64,000 bases of DNA. It comes from an uncultured Caryophanales bacterium. GTDB taxonomy: Bacteria > Bacillota_I > Bacilli_A > RFN20 > CAG-826. A program made the translations under genes and the position numbers. The notes under the pieces are model-generated. The model was not told the origin of the DNA and made no database searches. It saw nothing but the letters and a program-made list of their open reading frames with translations. This document shows positions 7,281-17,100 of the stretch, in pieces (position 1 is the first letter of the stretch; every line of letters begins with the position of its first letter). Where the stretch lies: assembly GCA_946612115.1 (NCBI GenBank), contig CAMOEI010000004.1, forward strand, positions 36,823 to 100,822. The letters run 5' to 3'.

Positions 7281-9323
7281 ATGAAGAAAAAGATTAACAG
7301 TTTAAGAGTATTTAATTACATATTTATTATCATTCAATTTTTAGCGATTGCGGCTTTCGCAATTATCTATTTCAATAACTTTTTTAGCACCAAGATGCTT
7401 ATTCGTCCTGAATTTGTTGTCGCAGGAGCGGTTATCTTAGTAACTTTAGACACTATTGTTTTATGGACTAACTTAGTAAGTATTTCTAGTTATCGTCATA
7501 AAACTGATTTAAAAGCCGCTCAAGTTATTGGTAGTGACGTTCAAGAAGCTTATAATTTCGCGATGATTGGTTTAGTGGTCACTGATGAAAACGACACAAT
7601 TATTTGGTGTAACGATTTATTTAAAGATCGTCACTTAGACATCATTGATTTAAATATCTTTGAATGGCAAAAGTCTTTAAAGACACTTAAAGAAAAAGGC
7701 GATCCAGATGCAGTAGCGAAACTCATTATTTCCAATAGAAACTTTGAATGTAAATTCCTCGCTGATGCGGGATTATGGATTTTCAAAGATACAACTGACT
7801 ATGAAGCTGTTTATACCTATAGTAAACAACAAGCCCCAGTCGTTGGTATTTTATCCATGGATAACTATGATGAAGTTATTAAAGGTGATGATGATTATAA
7901 TGACACGATCACCAAAGCTAAAGATGAAATCTTTAAATATTGTAACGAACACGACATTCTATTACGTAAATTCAAAGATAGTAACTACTTAATGTTATTT
8001 AACTATGATTCATATTGCAGAATTAAAGATGATAACTTCTCTATTATCGATAAGGTTAGAAATATTTCTATTGGAGAAGATGTTCCATTAACTTTATCTA
8101 TTGGTATTGCTAGAGATTTCCCTGACGTTGTTAAACTTAATGAACTCGCTAATTCGGCTTTATCAATTGCTATGTCTCGAGGTGGAGACCAAGTCGTTGT
8201 TTCCGTTTACGGAAAAGAAATGGAGTTCTATGGTGGTAAAACTGAAGCTCAAGAGAAACGTTCCAAAGTTAAAACTAGAGTCCTCGCTGACTCATTAATT
8301 TCATTAATTAAAAATGCTTCTAACGTTTTAGTTATGGGCCACACAAATATGGATATGGACGCTTTAGGCGCGTGTTTAGGCGTTAAAGCGATTTGTGATC
8401 GAGTGAAAATCCCTACTAAGATTGTCGTTGATTTAAGAGCGACAGAATCTAAAACAAGAGCCGCTATTACATCTTCTTTTAGTAAAGAAGAATTAGAAGA
8501 ATTAATCGTTTCTAGTAAAGATGCATTAAGCGAAGTTAAACCAGATTCTTTATTAATTGTTTGTGATGTACATATTCCAAGCATGGTTATGGCTCCTAAC
8601 TTATTAGATAAGATTAGTAAGGTAGTTGTTATCGACCATCATAGAAGAGCGGAAGAATATATTGAATCTCCTGTCTTTAACTATATTGATCCAGCGGCCT
8701 CTAGTGCTTCTGAATTAATTACTGAATTTATTAGATTTGCGTCTATCTCTCCTAGAATTGAACTCTCCCCAATTTATGCGACTATTATGCTCGCTGGTAT
8801 TTTCCTTGATAGTGGATTCTATAAGAGTAAAAACACTGGTATGAGAACATTTGAAGCTAGCACCATCTTAAAAGAATATGGTGCTGATAACTCTATGGCG
8901 GATGATTTACTTAAAGATGATTATGAAGAATATCTTGAAATCAACTCTATCGTTCAAAATATCAAAACTGTGGCCTATGGAGTGGTTTATGCGATTGCGG
9001 ATCCTAGTAAGATTTATGACACTGCTAGTATCGCAAAAGCCGCGAATACATGTTTATCAATGAAAGGAATTCATGCTTCCTTTGTCATTGGTAAAACTAG
9101 TGGTAGAGAAACAAAAATTTCCGCTAGAAGTGACGGACTTGTTAATGTTTCTTTACTTTGTGAAAAACTCGGTGGAGGTGGACACTTCACCAGCGCTGCT
9201 GCAACATTCTTAAAAAGTGATGTCCACGAAGTTGAAGAACAACTCGTCGATGTCATCCATAAACATTTAAGCGAAGCTAAAGCAGACGCTAGAAGACAAA
9301 TTCCAGAAGGAGCAGTGGATTAA
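7281..9323 (+). CDS. gdpP: Cyclic-di-AMP phosphodiesterase GdpP (DHH/DHHA1)
   Basis: A membrane-bound hydrolase of c-di-AMP, 680 residues, of usual family length. Two N-terminal helices (about 12-31 and 46-66) are followed by a PAS-like segment (about 85-170), a degenerate GGDEF domain (about 185-312, without the catalytic GGDEF string), and the DHH catalytic domain with GHTNMDMDALGA (353-364) and IDHHRR (451-456). The DHHA1 domain near the end carries GGGGHFTSAA. It directly precedes rplI and dnaB, the classic Firmicutes order. TATAAT at 7266-7271 lies only 9 bases before the ATG and there is no ribosome site, so the mRNA is nearly leaderless. The ktrAB potassium system at 61.3-63.4 kb is a typical c-di-AMP target. 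Confidence 0.95.
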   Translation: MKKKINSLRVFNYIFIIIQFLAIAAFAIIYFNNFFSTKMLIRPEFVVAGAVILVTLDTIVLWTNLVSISSYRHKTDLKAAQVIGSDVQEAYNFAMIGLVVTDENDTIIWCNDLFKDRHLDIIDLNIFEWQKSLKTLKEKGDPDAVAKLIISNRNFECKFLADAGLWIFKDTTDYEAVYTYSKQQAPVVGILSMDNYDEVIKGDDDYNDTITKAKDEIFKYCNEHDILLRKFKDSNYLMLFNYDSYCRIKDDNFSIIDKVRNISIGEDVPLTLSIGIARDFPDVVKLNELANSALSIAMSRGGDQVVVSVYGKEMEFYGGKTEAQEKRSKVKTRVLADSLISLIKNASNVLVMGHTNMDMDALGACLGVKAICDRVKIPTKIVVDLRATESKTRAAITSSFSKEELEELIVSSKDALSEVKPDSLLIVCDVHIPSMVMAPNLLDKISKVVVIDHHRRAEEYIESPVFNYIDPAASSASELITEFIRFASISPRIELSPIYATIMLAGIFLDSGFYKSKNTGMRTFEASTILKEYGADNSMADDLLKDDYEEYLEINSIVQNIKTVAYGVVYAIADPSKIYDTASIAKAANTCLSMKGIHASFVIGKTSGRETKISARSDGLVNVSLLCEKLGGGGHFTSAAATFLKSDVHEVEEQLVDVIHKHLSEAKADARRQIPEGAVD

Positions 9324-9324
9324 T

Positions 9325-9774
9325 ATGGAAGTTATCTTATTAGCAGACGTTAAAAAGGTTGGTAAAAAGAACCAAACTGTCAAAGTTAGCGATGGTTATG
9401 CAAATAACTATTTATTCAAAAATAAACTCGCTGTACCAGTTAGTAAAAAAAGCGTTGAAATTTTAGCAAATCAACAAGAAAATGCCCGAATTGCGGAAGA
9501 AAACGCTAAAAAAGAAGCTCAAAAGCTTGCTGAAAAATTAAAAGAAGTCACCGTTGAATTAGACTTAAAAGTTGGTAAAGACGGTAAGACTTTTGGCTCA
9601 GTTAGTCCAAAGCAAGTTGAAGAAGAATTAAAAGCTAAACATAACATTGAAATTGATAAAAGAAAGATTATTGATCGTGAACCGATGTCCTCTCTTGGTT
9701 TTTATAAATTAAGAATCGAACTTCATAAAGGAGTTATTGGAGAGATTAAAGTTCATGTTTCAGGGAAGGAGTAA
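9325..9774 (+). CDS. rplI: 50S ribosomal protein L9
   Basis: Ribosomal protein L9, 149 residues, of normal length. The N-terminal domain MEVILLADVKKVGKKNQTVK is followed by the signature GYANNYLF, the long connecting helix (about 43-75) and the C-terminal rRNA-binding domain. It starts one base after the gdpP stop and overlaps an ATG at the start of dnaB, forming a gdpP-rplI-dnaB operon. Confidence 0.97.
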   Translation: MEVILLADVKKVGKKNQTVKVSDGYANNYLFKNKLAVPVSKKSVEILANQQENARIAEENAKKEAQKLAEKLKEVTVELDLKVGKDGKTFGSVSPKQVEEELKAKHNIEIDKRKIIDREPMSSLGFYKLRIELHKGVIGEIKVHVSGKE

Positions 9775-9776
9775 TG

Positions 9777-11288
9777 ATGGCTACTAGTAAAAAACAAGTT
9801 AATAAATCTATCGCTACTGAATTACCATATAACGCTGATGCGGAAAGAGTAGTTTTAGGTATGGCGATGCTTTCAAAAGACTATTGCCTTGATATTCTTA
9901 CTTCCCTTGAAGAAGATGATTTCTTCCTTGGAAAACACCAAATGATTTTCCGAGCCATTTCAACTTTAGCCGAAATCAGTGATGTTGATGTTTTAACAGT
10001 TGCAGAAGAACTCGATAAATTAAAAGAATTAGAAAATGTCGGTGGAGCGCAATATTTAGCGGAATGTACTAACACTGTTGTCGCTAGTAGTACTTTAAAT
10101 TTCTATATTAGAATCATCCAAGATAATTCAGTTTTAAGAAAGATGCTTCTTGCTATTAGAGAAATTGATAATGAATATAAAACTCAAGAAATTGAAAATA
10201 TTAATGATTTCATTCTTGCTAGTGAAACTAAATTCAAAGAAAGCATTTCTAAAAGACATATCTCTACTTTTAAATTAACTAGTGAAATTGCTCCTGAAGT
10301 GGAACAAGCATTAAGCAAATTAGAAGATGCTGAAAACGATAGTGATGTTATCGGAGTTTCTACAGGTTATGAAAGATTAAATCAAATCACCCAAGGATTT
10401 AAACCAGGTGAAATGATTGTTGTTGCTGCTCGTCCTGCAGTTGGTAAAACCGCTCTTGTTTTAAACTTTGCGTATAACATTGCTACTAAAAGTAAAAAAG
10501 CCGTTGCTATCTTCTCACTTGAAATGAGTAAAGAGCAACTCTTTAATAGATTGGTCGCCATGTCATCATTATATGATGCTAAAAGAATCAACAGCGGGAG
10601 AATCCCTAGTGCGAGTGATCGCGTAAAAGTCATGAACGGAATTAAAGAAATTGCTGATTCTAAAATCTATATCGATGACACTCCATCAATTAAATTAAAC
10701 GACATTGTCACTAAAGCCACTAAATTAGCAGCACATGAACCTAATTTAGGTTTAATCGTTGTCGACTATTTAGGTTTAGTTCAAGTCGCTAGTAAAGGTG
10801 GAAGAACTCCTGATAGTAGACAAGAAGAAGTTAGACGTATTTCTCTTGCCTTAAAAGCTTTAGCTAGAGACTTAAATGTACCAGTTATCGCTGTTAGCCA
10901 ATTATCTCGTGATGTTGAAAAGCGTGACTCTAAACGTCCTGTGATGTCTGATTTACGTGATAGTGGTAATATCGAACAAGACGCTGATATCGTTATGCTT
11001 CTATATAGAGAAGATTATTACGCTGCTTTAAAGAAAGAAAATGCTGCAGCAAATAAAAAAGGCAGTCAACTCACCAATAGTGAGAAATATGAACTTGCCA
11101 AAGAAAAGAAAGAAAAAGAACTCGGTGCAGAGATTCCAGGAGATGCTTCTTATACTGAAGTTATCGTCGCTAAAAATAGAGCGGGTCAAACCGGCACTGT
11201 TAGATTATTCTTCTATAAGAATTATTTGAAGTTCTCTCAACCAAGTAAAGACTGGGAAGATGCGATGAACGCCATCGCTGAAGAATAA
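9777..11288 (+). CDS. dnaB: Replicative DNA helicase DnaB
   Basis: The hexameric helicase at the replication fork. The N-terminal collar domain (about 15-120) is followed by the RecA-like domain with Walker A ARPAVGKTA, Walker B LIVVDYLGL and the DRDLRDSG-type motif SDLRDSGNIEQDAD. I prefer the second ATG (9777) because GGAG then lies at better distance than from the ATG at 9774; the difference is one Met. A Lys/Glu-rich insertion of about 35 residues interrupts the C-terminal region between YREDYY and TEVIVAKNRAGQTG, longer than in usual DnaB proteins. It overlaps walJ by one base. Confidence 0.96.
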   Translation: MATSKKQVNKSIATELPYNADAERVVLGMAMLSKDYCLDILTSLEEDDFFLGKHQMIFRAISTLAEISDVDVLTVAEELDKLKELENVGGAQYLAECTNTVVASSTLNFYIRIIQDNSVLRKMLLAIREIDNEYKTQEIENINDFILASETKFKESISKRHISTFKLTSEIAPEVEQALSKLEDAENDSDVIGVSTGYERLNQITQGFKPGEMIVVAARPAVGKTALVLNFAYNIATKSKKAVAIFSLEMSKEQLFNRLVAMSSLYDAKRINSGRIPSASDRVKVMNGIKEIADSKIYIDDTPSIKLNDIVTKATKLAAHEPNLGLIVVDYLGLVQVASKGGRTPDSRQEEVRRISLALKALARDLNVPVIAVSQLSRDVEKRDSKRPVMSDLRDSGNIEQDADIVMLLYREDYYAALKKENAAANKKGSQLTNSEKYELAKEKKEKELGAEIPGDASYTEVIVAKNRAGQTGTVRLFFYKNYLKFSQPSKDWEDAMNAIAEE

Positions 11289-12040
11289 TGTATTTTGACG
11301 TTGTTCAATCTGGATCAAAAGGCAATGCAACACTTGTCTTTTCTTCTAACTCAATTATCTTAATTGATATGGGTATTACCCATATTGAATTAGAAAAAGA
11401 ACTCAATAAGTTTAATAAAACTATTAAAGATATCGATGCTTTATTAATCACACATAATCATGCTGATCACTTAAGAAGCATTAAGTCTTTTTCTCCTAAA
11501 AAGATTTATTCTTTAGAAGGTACTGTCCCAGGAAGTTTAAGTAATGTCATTTCTTTAAACGTTCCATTTAAGGTGAATAACACTGAAATAACGGCCTTTG
11601 AAACATCTCACGATGCGATTAATCCGTGTGGGTTTGTCATTAAAGATGAATCCGCTAAGTTAGTGTATATGACTGACACTGGAGTGTACTTATCTAAAAA
11701 CACTCCGTTATTGAGTAATCCAGATTATTTAATTATTGAATCTAATCACGATATTCAAATGCTTTTACACACCAATCGACCAATAGAGTTAATTCAAAGA
11801 ATTATGTCTGATTATGGACACTTATGTAACGAGGATAGTGCCTTTGCTACTTTAGAAATCATTGGAGATAAAACTAAAGAAATTGTTTTAGCTCATATTT
11901 CAGAAGAGGCTAATACTCCTGAAAAAGCATTAGAAGCATATGATAAAGTCTTTAAGCATGCGCATGTTGATATTAATAGATATAAAGTTAGAGTGGCCAA
12001 TCAACATATTGCTCTAATTGGAGGAGATTATGAATATTAA
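11288..12040 (+). CDS. walJ: MBL-fold metallohydrolase, WalJ/YycJ family
   Basis: A 250-residue metallo-beta-lactamase-fold hydrolase, the YycJ/WalJ exonuclease family implicated in DNA end processing and linked to cell-wall regulation in Bacilli. The metal-binding THNHADH is at residues 55-61. Later ligands are in TSHDAINPCG, YMTDTG and SEEAN-type segments. Its ATG overlaps the dnaB stop by one base. Its 3' end overlaps rlmH by 11 bases, so the walJ-rlmH pair is translationally coupled. The walRK two-component genes that often accompany it are not in this window. Confidence 0.88.
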   Translation: MYFDVVQSGSKGNATLVFSSNSIILIDMGITHIELEKELNKFNKTIKDIDALLITHNHADHLRSIKSFSPKKIYSLEGTVPGSLSNVISLNVPFKVNNTEITAFETSHDAINPCGFVIKDESAKLVYMTDTGVYLSKNTPLLSNPDYLIIESNHDIQMLLHTNRPIELIQRIMSDYGHLCNEDSAFATLEIIGDKTKEIVLAHISEEANTPEKALEAYDKVFKHAHVDINRYKVRVANQHIALIGGDYEY

Positions 12041-12506
12041 AATCTACGTGATTGGTAAATCTAAAGACTTTTATCAAACTGGATGTTTAGAATACGTTAA
12101 ACGTTTATCTAGTTATGCAAAAGTGGAAGTTATCGAATTAAAAGATGACTCGATTAGTGAGCATCCTTCTAATAGTGAAATCACTAAAGCTAAAGATAAT
12201 GAAGGTAAAAGAGTCTTATCACTTTTAAAACCACAAGAATATTTAATTGGTTTAGATTTATCTAAAAAAGAATTCACTAGCGAAGGATTCGCTAAATATT
12301 TAAATGAGAAGATTGTAAATAATGGCTCCAATATCTCTTTTGTTATTGGAGGAAGTTATGGCCTTAGCGATGAATTAAAGTCTAGATGTAATGACCGCAT
12401 TAGCTTATCAACATTAACTTTCCCTCACCAATTAGCGAGATTAGTTCTTCTTGAACAAATCTATCGAGCGTTTAAAATTATTAATAACGAGACCTATCAC
12501 AAATGA
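12030..12506 (+). CDS. rlmH: 23S rRNA (pseudouridine-1915-N3)-methyltransferase RlmH
   Basis: A SPOUT-class methyltransferase of 158 residues that methylates pseudouridine 1915 in helix 69 of 23S rRNA. The family pattern is clear: MNIKIYVIGKSKD at the start, LIGLDLSKKEFTSEGFA in the middle, the AdoMet-binding knot SFVIGGSYGLS, and the C-terminal LTFPHQLARLVLLEQIYRAF. The start at 12030 is backed by GGAGGAG; a start at 12018 would add four residues and give an atypical N-terminus. It ends with TGA overlapping the next ATG. Confidence 0.96.
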   Translation: MNIKIYVIGKSKDFYQTGCLEYVKRLSSYAKVEVIELKDDSISEHPSNSEITKAKDNEGKRVLSLLKPQEYLIGLDLSKKEFTSEGFAKYLNEKIVNNGSNISFVIGGSYGLSDELKSRCNDRISLSTLTFPHQLARLVLLEQIYRAFKIINNETYHK

Positions 12507-12841
12507 GTTACGAAGAATTTAAAGAATTTAAATTAGTCTATGAAAAGGATGATCCATTTATTCCTCATTTCATTATTGATGAAGATAATGATTTCTATTT
12601 AGAACCACTCGTGTATTCTCAATTGCAGGGTTTTAAAGAAAGACATAAAGATCAATATCAAACAATTATTGATGCGTTAATCGCTAGAGTAAAAAGAAAT
12701 CATAAAGTATATTTTATTTCAGATTACGAAAGTTATTTCGAACCTAAAGATGGATATATCTATTTAGAGATTCAAGATATCACTGATCCACTTAAAATCT
12801 TCGTGGAAGATAAAAGTCGCGGAAGCGATTATGGAGATTAA
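12503..12841 (+). CDS. Conserved-looking hypothetical protein, 112 aa
   Basis: Not recognised. An acidic, aromatic-rich soluble protein with no membrane segment or signal. Its ATG overlaps the rlmH stop (ATGA), which indicates translational coupling to the rRNA methyltransferase. Predicted mixed alpha/beta. The stretch FYLEPLVYSQLQGFKERHKD and the acidic C-terminus are its only notable features. It closes the gdpP-rplI-dnaB-walJ-rlmH operon before a strong terminator. Confidence 0.7.
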   Translation: MSYEEFKEFKLVYEKDDPFIPHFIIDEDNDFYLEPLVYSQLQGFKERHKDQYQTIIDALIARVKRNHKVYFISDYESYFEPKDGYIYLEIQDITDPLKIFVEDKSRGSDYGD

Positions 12842-12843
12842 AA

Positions 12844-12866
12844 AAGCACTTCAATTTGAAGTGCTT
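12844..12866. terminator. Bidirectional intrinsic terminator between convergent genes
   Basis: AAGCACTTCAA (12844-12854) pairs perfectly with TTGAAGTGCTT (12856-12866). A-rich and T-rich flanks on both sides serve the gene at 12503 and the convergent gene ending at 12887. Confidence 0.85.
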
Positions 12867-12886
12867 ATTTATTTTATAAATAATTA

Positions 12887-14044
12887 TTAGGCCGCTGGTC
12901 TAAGTTGTCTCATGCTTAACCACATAATTCTAAGTGAGGCAAGTAAGACAAACGCCATTGAACCAATCATATTTCCACTTAAGACAAATCCTAAGATTAA
13001 GCCAAGGATAGCAGGAGATGCTGCTGACCACCAGGCGATCTTTTGGCAAATCCAGAAATTGAGATTTCTAAATGGATTGTTCTTTCCTCTAGTTAGTAAG
13101 AAGATCATAAATCCAAGGAAGACGATTAAACCAGCATAAACACCTAAATAGATGAGAACTGTATTCCATTTGGTTTGGTTCTTTTGTCTAATAAATGTTT
13201 CATTGAATGTACCCTTCCAGTTTTTATAAATGGAAGCGATTTGTTCATTGTTAATATTAGAGAAATCAGTAGGATTAATTCCACCTAACATCGCTTCTAA
13301 TAAATCACCTTTTTCAGTATTGGTCCAATCAAGTCCACCTTGAGTGTTTTTAGCTTTAGTGGTGGTGCCTGCTTTATATAAGGCTGCCGCCATAGTGTTA
13401 GGAGTAAAGACGATGAAGTTAGGGGTGTAGAAAGTTGTTCCTTCTGCAGTATATTTAGCAACACTTTCTTCATCATATTTTCTAGGAGTTAATGAGCCAC
13501 TTTCATATTGAGTGTTAACTAAGCCGACAATATTCTTCTTTTTGTTACCATTAATCATATTGATTAAATTGCTGCCTTTTCTAGCAGTGATATAAACTTG
13601 AAGACTATATGTTTGTTTTGCTTCAGCGTTTGTTCTAACAAAACTATAAATAGGAGTTGGGGTGTAATCTTCAGTTGGTTCGTTAGATAAATCTACCTCA
13701 TCTTCGCCTTTGTAGAAAGACATCTTTCCACCTTCAACTTCAAATCTATAACCATCTTTTTTTAGTTCAACAGTCGCGTTAGCAAGACCTCTATCAAGAT
13801 CATAAGTTGCACTGGAGATGAAGGAAGAACCATATTGTTTGTCTAAAGTAACATAGTTAGGAATTAATGGGATGAAAACTGAAAACACTAAGAAAATAGC
13901 GGCAATCCACCAGGCACTGTTACTCGCTCCATCAATTGCTGCTTGGTTTGAGAAAAGTGATTTGAATAGATTTATTAATGTCGCCTTAGTCTTTGGGCTC
14001 ATTGGTTTTCTTGGTTTTTGTAATTTCTTAGCTTTGTTCCCCAT
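12887..14044 (-). CDS. Membrane protein with large predicted extracellular domain, unknown function
   Basis: A protein of 385 residues not assigned to a family. The start at 14044 (MGNKAKKLQKPRKP) is supported by AGGAGG at 14051-14056; reading from 14110 would add 22 residues without a ribosome site. After a basic cytoplasmic start, one helix (about residues 45-65) leads to a roughly 200-residue soluble domain beginning YVTLDKQYGSS. Three or four helices follow near the C-terminus, which ends in LRIMWLSMRQLRP. The layout resembles the DUF1189 (YvdJ/MalA-type) proteins often found near sugar transporters, but I cannot confirm this. Confidence 0.68.
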   Translation of the reverse strand: MGNKAKKLQKPRKPMSPKTKATLINLFKSLFSNQAAIDGASNSAWWIAAIFLVFSVFIPLIPNYVTLDKQYGSSFISSATYDLDRGLANATVELKKDGYRFEVEGGKMSFYKGEDEVDLSNEPTEDYTPTPIYSFVRTNAEAKQTYSLQVYITARKGSNLINMINGNKKKNIVGLVNTQYESGSLTPRKYDEESVAKYTAEGTTFYTPNFIVFTPNTMAAALYKAGTTTKAKNTQGGLDWTNTEKGDLLEAMLGGINPTDFSNINNEQIASIYKNWKGTFNETFIRQKNQTKWNTVLIYLGVYAGLIVFLGFMIFLLTRGKNNPFRNLNFWICQKIAWWSAASPAILGLILGFVLSGNMIGSMAFVLLASLRIMWLSMRQLRPAA

Positions 14045-14155
14045 GATATTTCCTCCTATCAAAGATAGCAAAATAAATGATATAGGTATTTGTTGAGGTT
14101 GTAAAGTCATTTAAAAGACTTTCGATTTATTTTCATTTATTCACAATTAATATTT

Positions 14156-14184
14156 TTGCATTTTAAAAAGTTATTATTTATAAT
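14156..14184 (+). promoter_or_regulatory. Promoter for the surface endonuclease; no room for a leader
   Basis: TTGCAT (14156-14161) and TATAAT (14179-14184) are 17 bases apart. The expected start of transcription (about 14191) coincides with the TTG codon at 14191 and is six bases before the ATG at 14197. No ribosome site exists between. Confidence 0.7.
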
Positions 14185-14190
14185 AAGTCC

Positions 14191-17100
14191 TTGCCGATGA
14201 AAAAAATAACTAGTCGAGTCTTATCAAGTATCGTTTTTATGTCTCTACTTACTGGTGGGGCTTTTGTCATTACTCATCAAGACGAAGTAAAAAAGTCTGA
14301 TGCAGCCTATAGTAAAACCTCTTTAAGAAAAACAAATATTAACCTTAATGACTGCACAGCGGAAGAAATAATAGCGTATTATTCCGACTTGAATAAATTA
14401 GACGATAGTGAAAGACAGGGTACAAATTTATTAAAAAATTTAAAACCTATTCTTTCTAATGAACAACAATACCATAAATATGATTCTGATATTTGGCAAA
14501 TGTATGAAATCACTGATAGAGATTGGATTAAATCTCCAGCGGAAGATATTCCTAATTTTAATTCGACAACAAAAATTATCTCTTCATATACATATTTAGA
14601 AAGTTGCGACGAATCTAACCCTGGACCATATGTTCATGCTTTATATAACAATAGAGATGTTGAAAATAACGCTAGAGCATGGTACTGCCACAATGATAGA
14701 GGCTATGCATGGACAATTGAAAGAGAACATATTTGGGCTAAGTCACATGGTTTTAATGATGAAAAAGCTGCGGGTGCAATGGGTGATCCAATGCATTTAC
14801 AAGCTGGCAACGGCTATGTTAACGGAGTCCACAGCAATGAAATCTATGGAAATGTTGGAAAGATATCTACTGACTGCGGGACAAAATTTGATAATACAAA
14901 AAGAAATTATAAAGGAATTTCTAAAACCATTGGATCTGGCACAGTATTTGAACCTCAAGATGAAGACAAAGGTGATATCGCTAGAGCAGTTTTCTACATG
15001 GTTGCTAGATACAATAACTACGCTGGAAAGACTGCTTCACAAGAAACATTTGATAGTGGAAATCCAAATCTATGTTTAGCAGAAACAATTACTGATACCG
15101 CTGTGACAGGTGAATCTACCGCTACCCAAGCTTATTCTTTAGGTTTAGTTCAGGATTTACTTGAATGGAATAGATTAGACCCTGTTGATACTTATGAGAT
15201 TCATAGAAACAATCTTCTTTATAGAAATTACACAAACAATAGAAATCCATTTATTGATTTCCCAGAGTGGGCAGAATATATCTGGGGTTCAAATGTTGAT
15301 GGGAAGAGTTATTCATCTACACCAACAGGTATCGCGGATCCAACTAAAGATGTAATTAATGAAACATTCGAAAGTGTAAAATTAACCCTTTCAACCACAA
15401 AAACAAATGTTGATAAAGGAAGTTATGTAAACATCAATGCAACTGCTTCAGATAGTAAAAGCTACACTGTTTCTTGGTCGAGTAGTGACACAAATGTTGC
15501 TACTGTTTCTAGCTCATCATCAAGTACTGGTACAAATATTAGAATTAACGGAAAAAATGCTGGTTCTGCAGCAATTACTGCACAAATAACAGTTGATAAT
15601 AAAGTAATTAGCGCGACTTGTTCAGTAAAGGTTGTTGATCAATCTATTGATAGTGTTACGATCGAATTAGACCCAACGACTCTTGCTTTAGATGTTGGGT
15701 CAGCAGAAACTATAACTGCAACTGTCACAGCCACAGGTTCTTATACTACAAATGTTACCTGGTCAACCGCTGATGAAAATGTTGCAGATGTTTCTGAAAG
15801 CGGAATAGTTATGGGTGTTTCTGAGGGAACGACAACAATAACTTGTAAATCAGTTAGCGATCAAAGTGTATTTGCAACTTGTGATGTAACAGTCAATAGT
15901 GTTTCCACTCTACTACAGGCGATATATACACCAACATCCAAGACCTCGATATCTACTTCAGGTAGTGCACCTACAGGTTCAAGCGCTACATATAATAATA
16001 CTTATGGCCAAAATCAAATGACTGATTGTAATTCTTTAACATTAACTCTTTCTGGGTATGGTGGATATCGTATAGAAGAAATAATTCTTTCCATGAAATC
16101 AAACAAAACTAGTGGTTCTGGATATTTAACTTTAAAAACTGGTTCCACAACATTAGCAAATATTGGTAATGGTTCAGGACTTTCGTTTAGTAACGCTAGT
16201 TGGAATGGAGCGTATTCTCAATCCTATGTTCCAATCAATTTAAATATTATCAAGACAATTATTAGTAATAACCAAACAATAGTTTTAACTATTAATTCTA
16301 CTCAAAACTCATTATATTTTGGCTCGATGACAGTTAATTATTCTTTACCTGTCTCTAGTGTATCTTTAGATCAATCTAGTCTTGAACTTGATATAAACGG
16401 AGAAGACACTGCTACTTTAATTGAAACCATTAGTCCTAGTGACGCTACTAATAAATATGTTGAATGGACAAGTAGTAACGACAGTGTTGCCACAGTTGAT
16501 GATGGCTATATCGAAGCTGTAGGGGTTGGAGTAGCAACAATTACAGTAACAACTGAAGATGGAAATAAAACTGCAACATGTACAGTCACAGTTATTGATT
16601 CCTCCTCACCCGTTGATCCTGAACCTGAAGATAAAGGACAAAGTTATTACACAGTAGTTAATGATGTTAATGATATAACAACAGGTAAATATGTTATCGC
16701 GGTTAAAGTTAGTTCTACTTATTACTCTATGAGTAACATCTTATCAAATGGTAAGTTTTCTAAGGATGCAACATTATCAGTTAACGAATATGGTGTCATT
16801 ACAAATAACAGTTCTGATTATGATGTGTTTGAATTTACTGTTTCTAGCCAAACAACGACAATTAAATCAGAAAACAATTACATTTCCTACGATGCCAGTA
16901 CAAACTTTAAATATAGTGCAAATCCATATACGTTCAATATCATAACTAACGATAATGGAAAAGTTAGATTGACTTGTTCAACAGTATCAACAAGAGGCAT
17001 ATGTTATAGAACATCAACATATAATTTATTTGGAGCTTATATGACTTCAAATATTTCTTCATCTTCAAATGAATACTATGATATCGAATTCTTCAAATTA

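Noticed and set aside
9777..11288. Intein in DnaB, suggested by the additional length
   Set aside because: The insertion is only about 35 residues, has no intein splicing motifs and lies away from the Walker A insertion point commonly used by inteins.
12503..12841. Assigning the 112-residue protein to the rRNA methylation pathway because it follows rlmH
   Set aside because: Coupling alone is not evidence of function and no motif supports it.
14630..15079. 149-codon alternative frame inside the endonuclease gene
   Set aside because: It lies wholly within the catalytic domain coding region in another frame, with no ribosome site and low-complexity translation.
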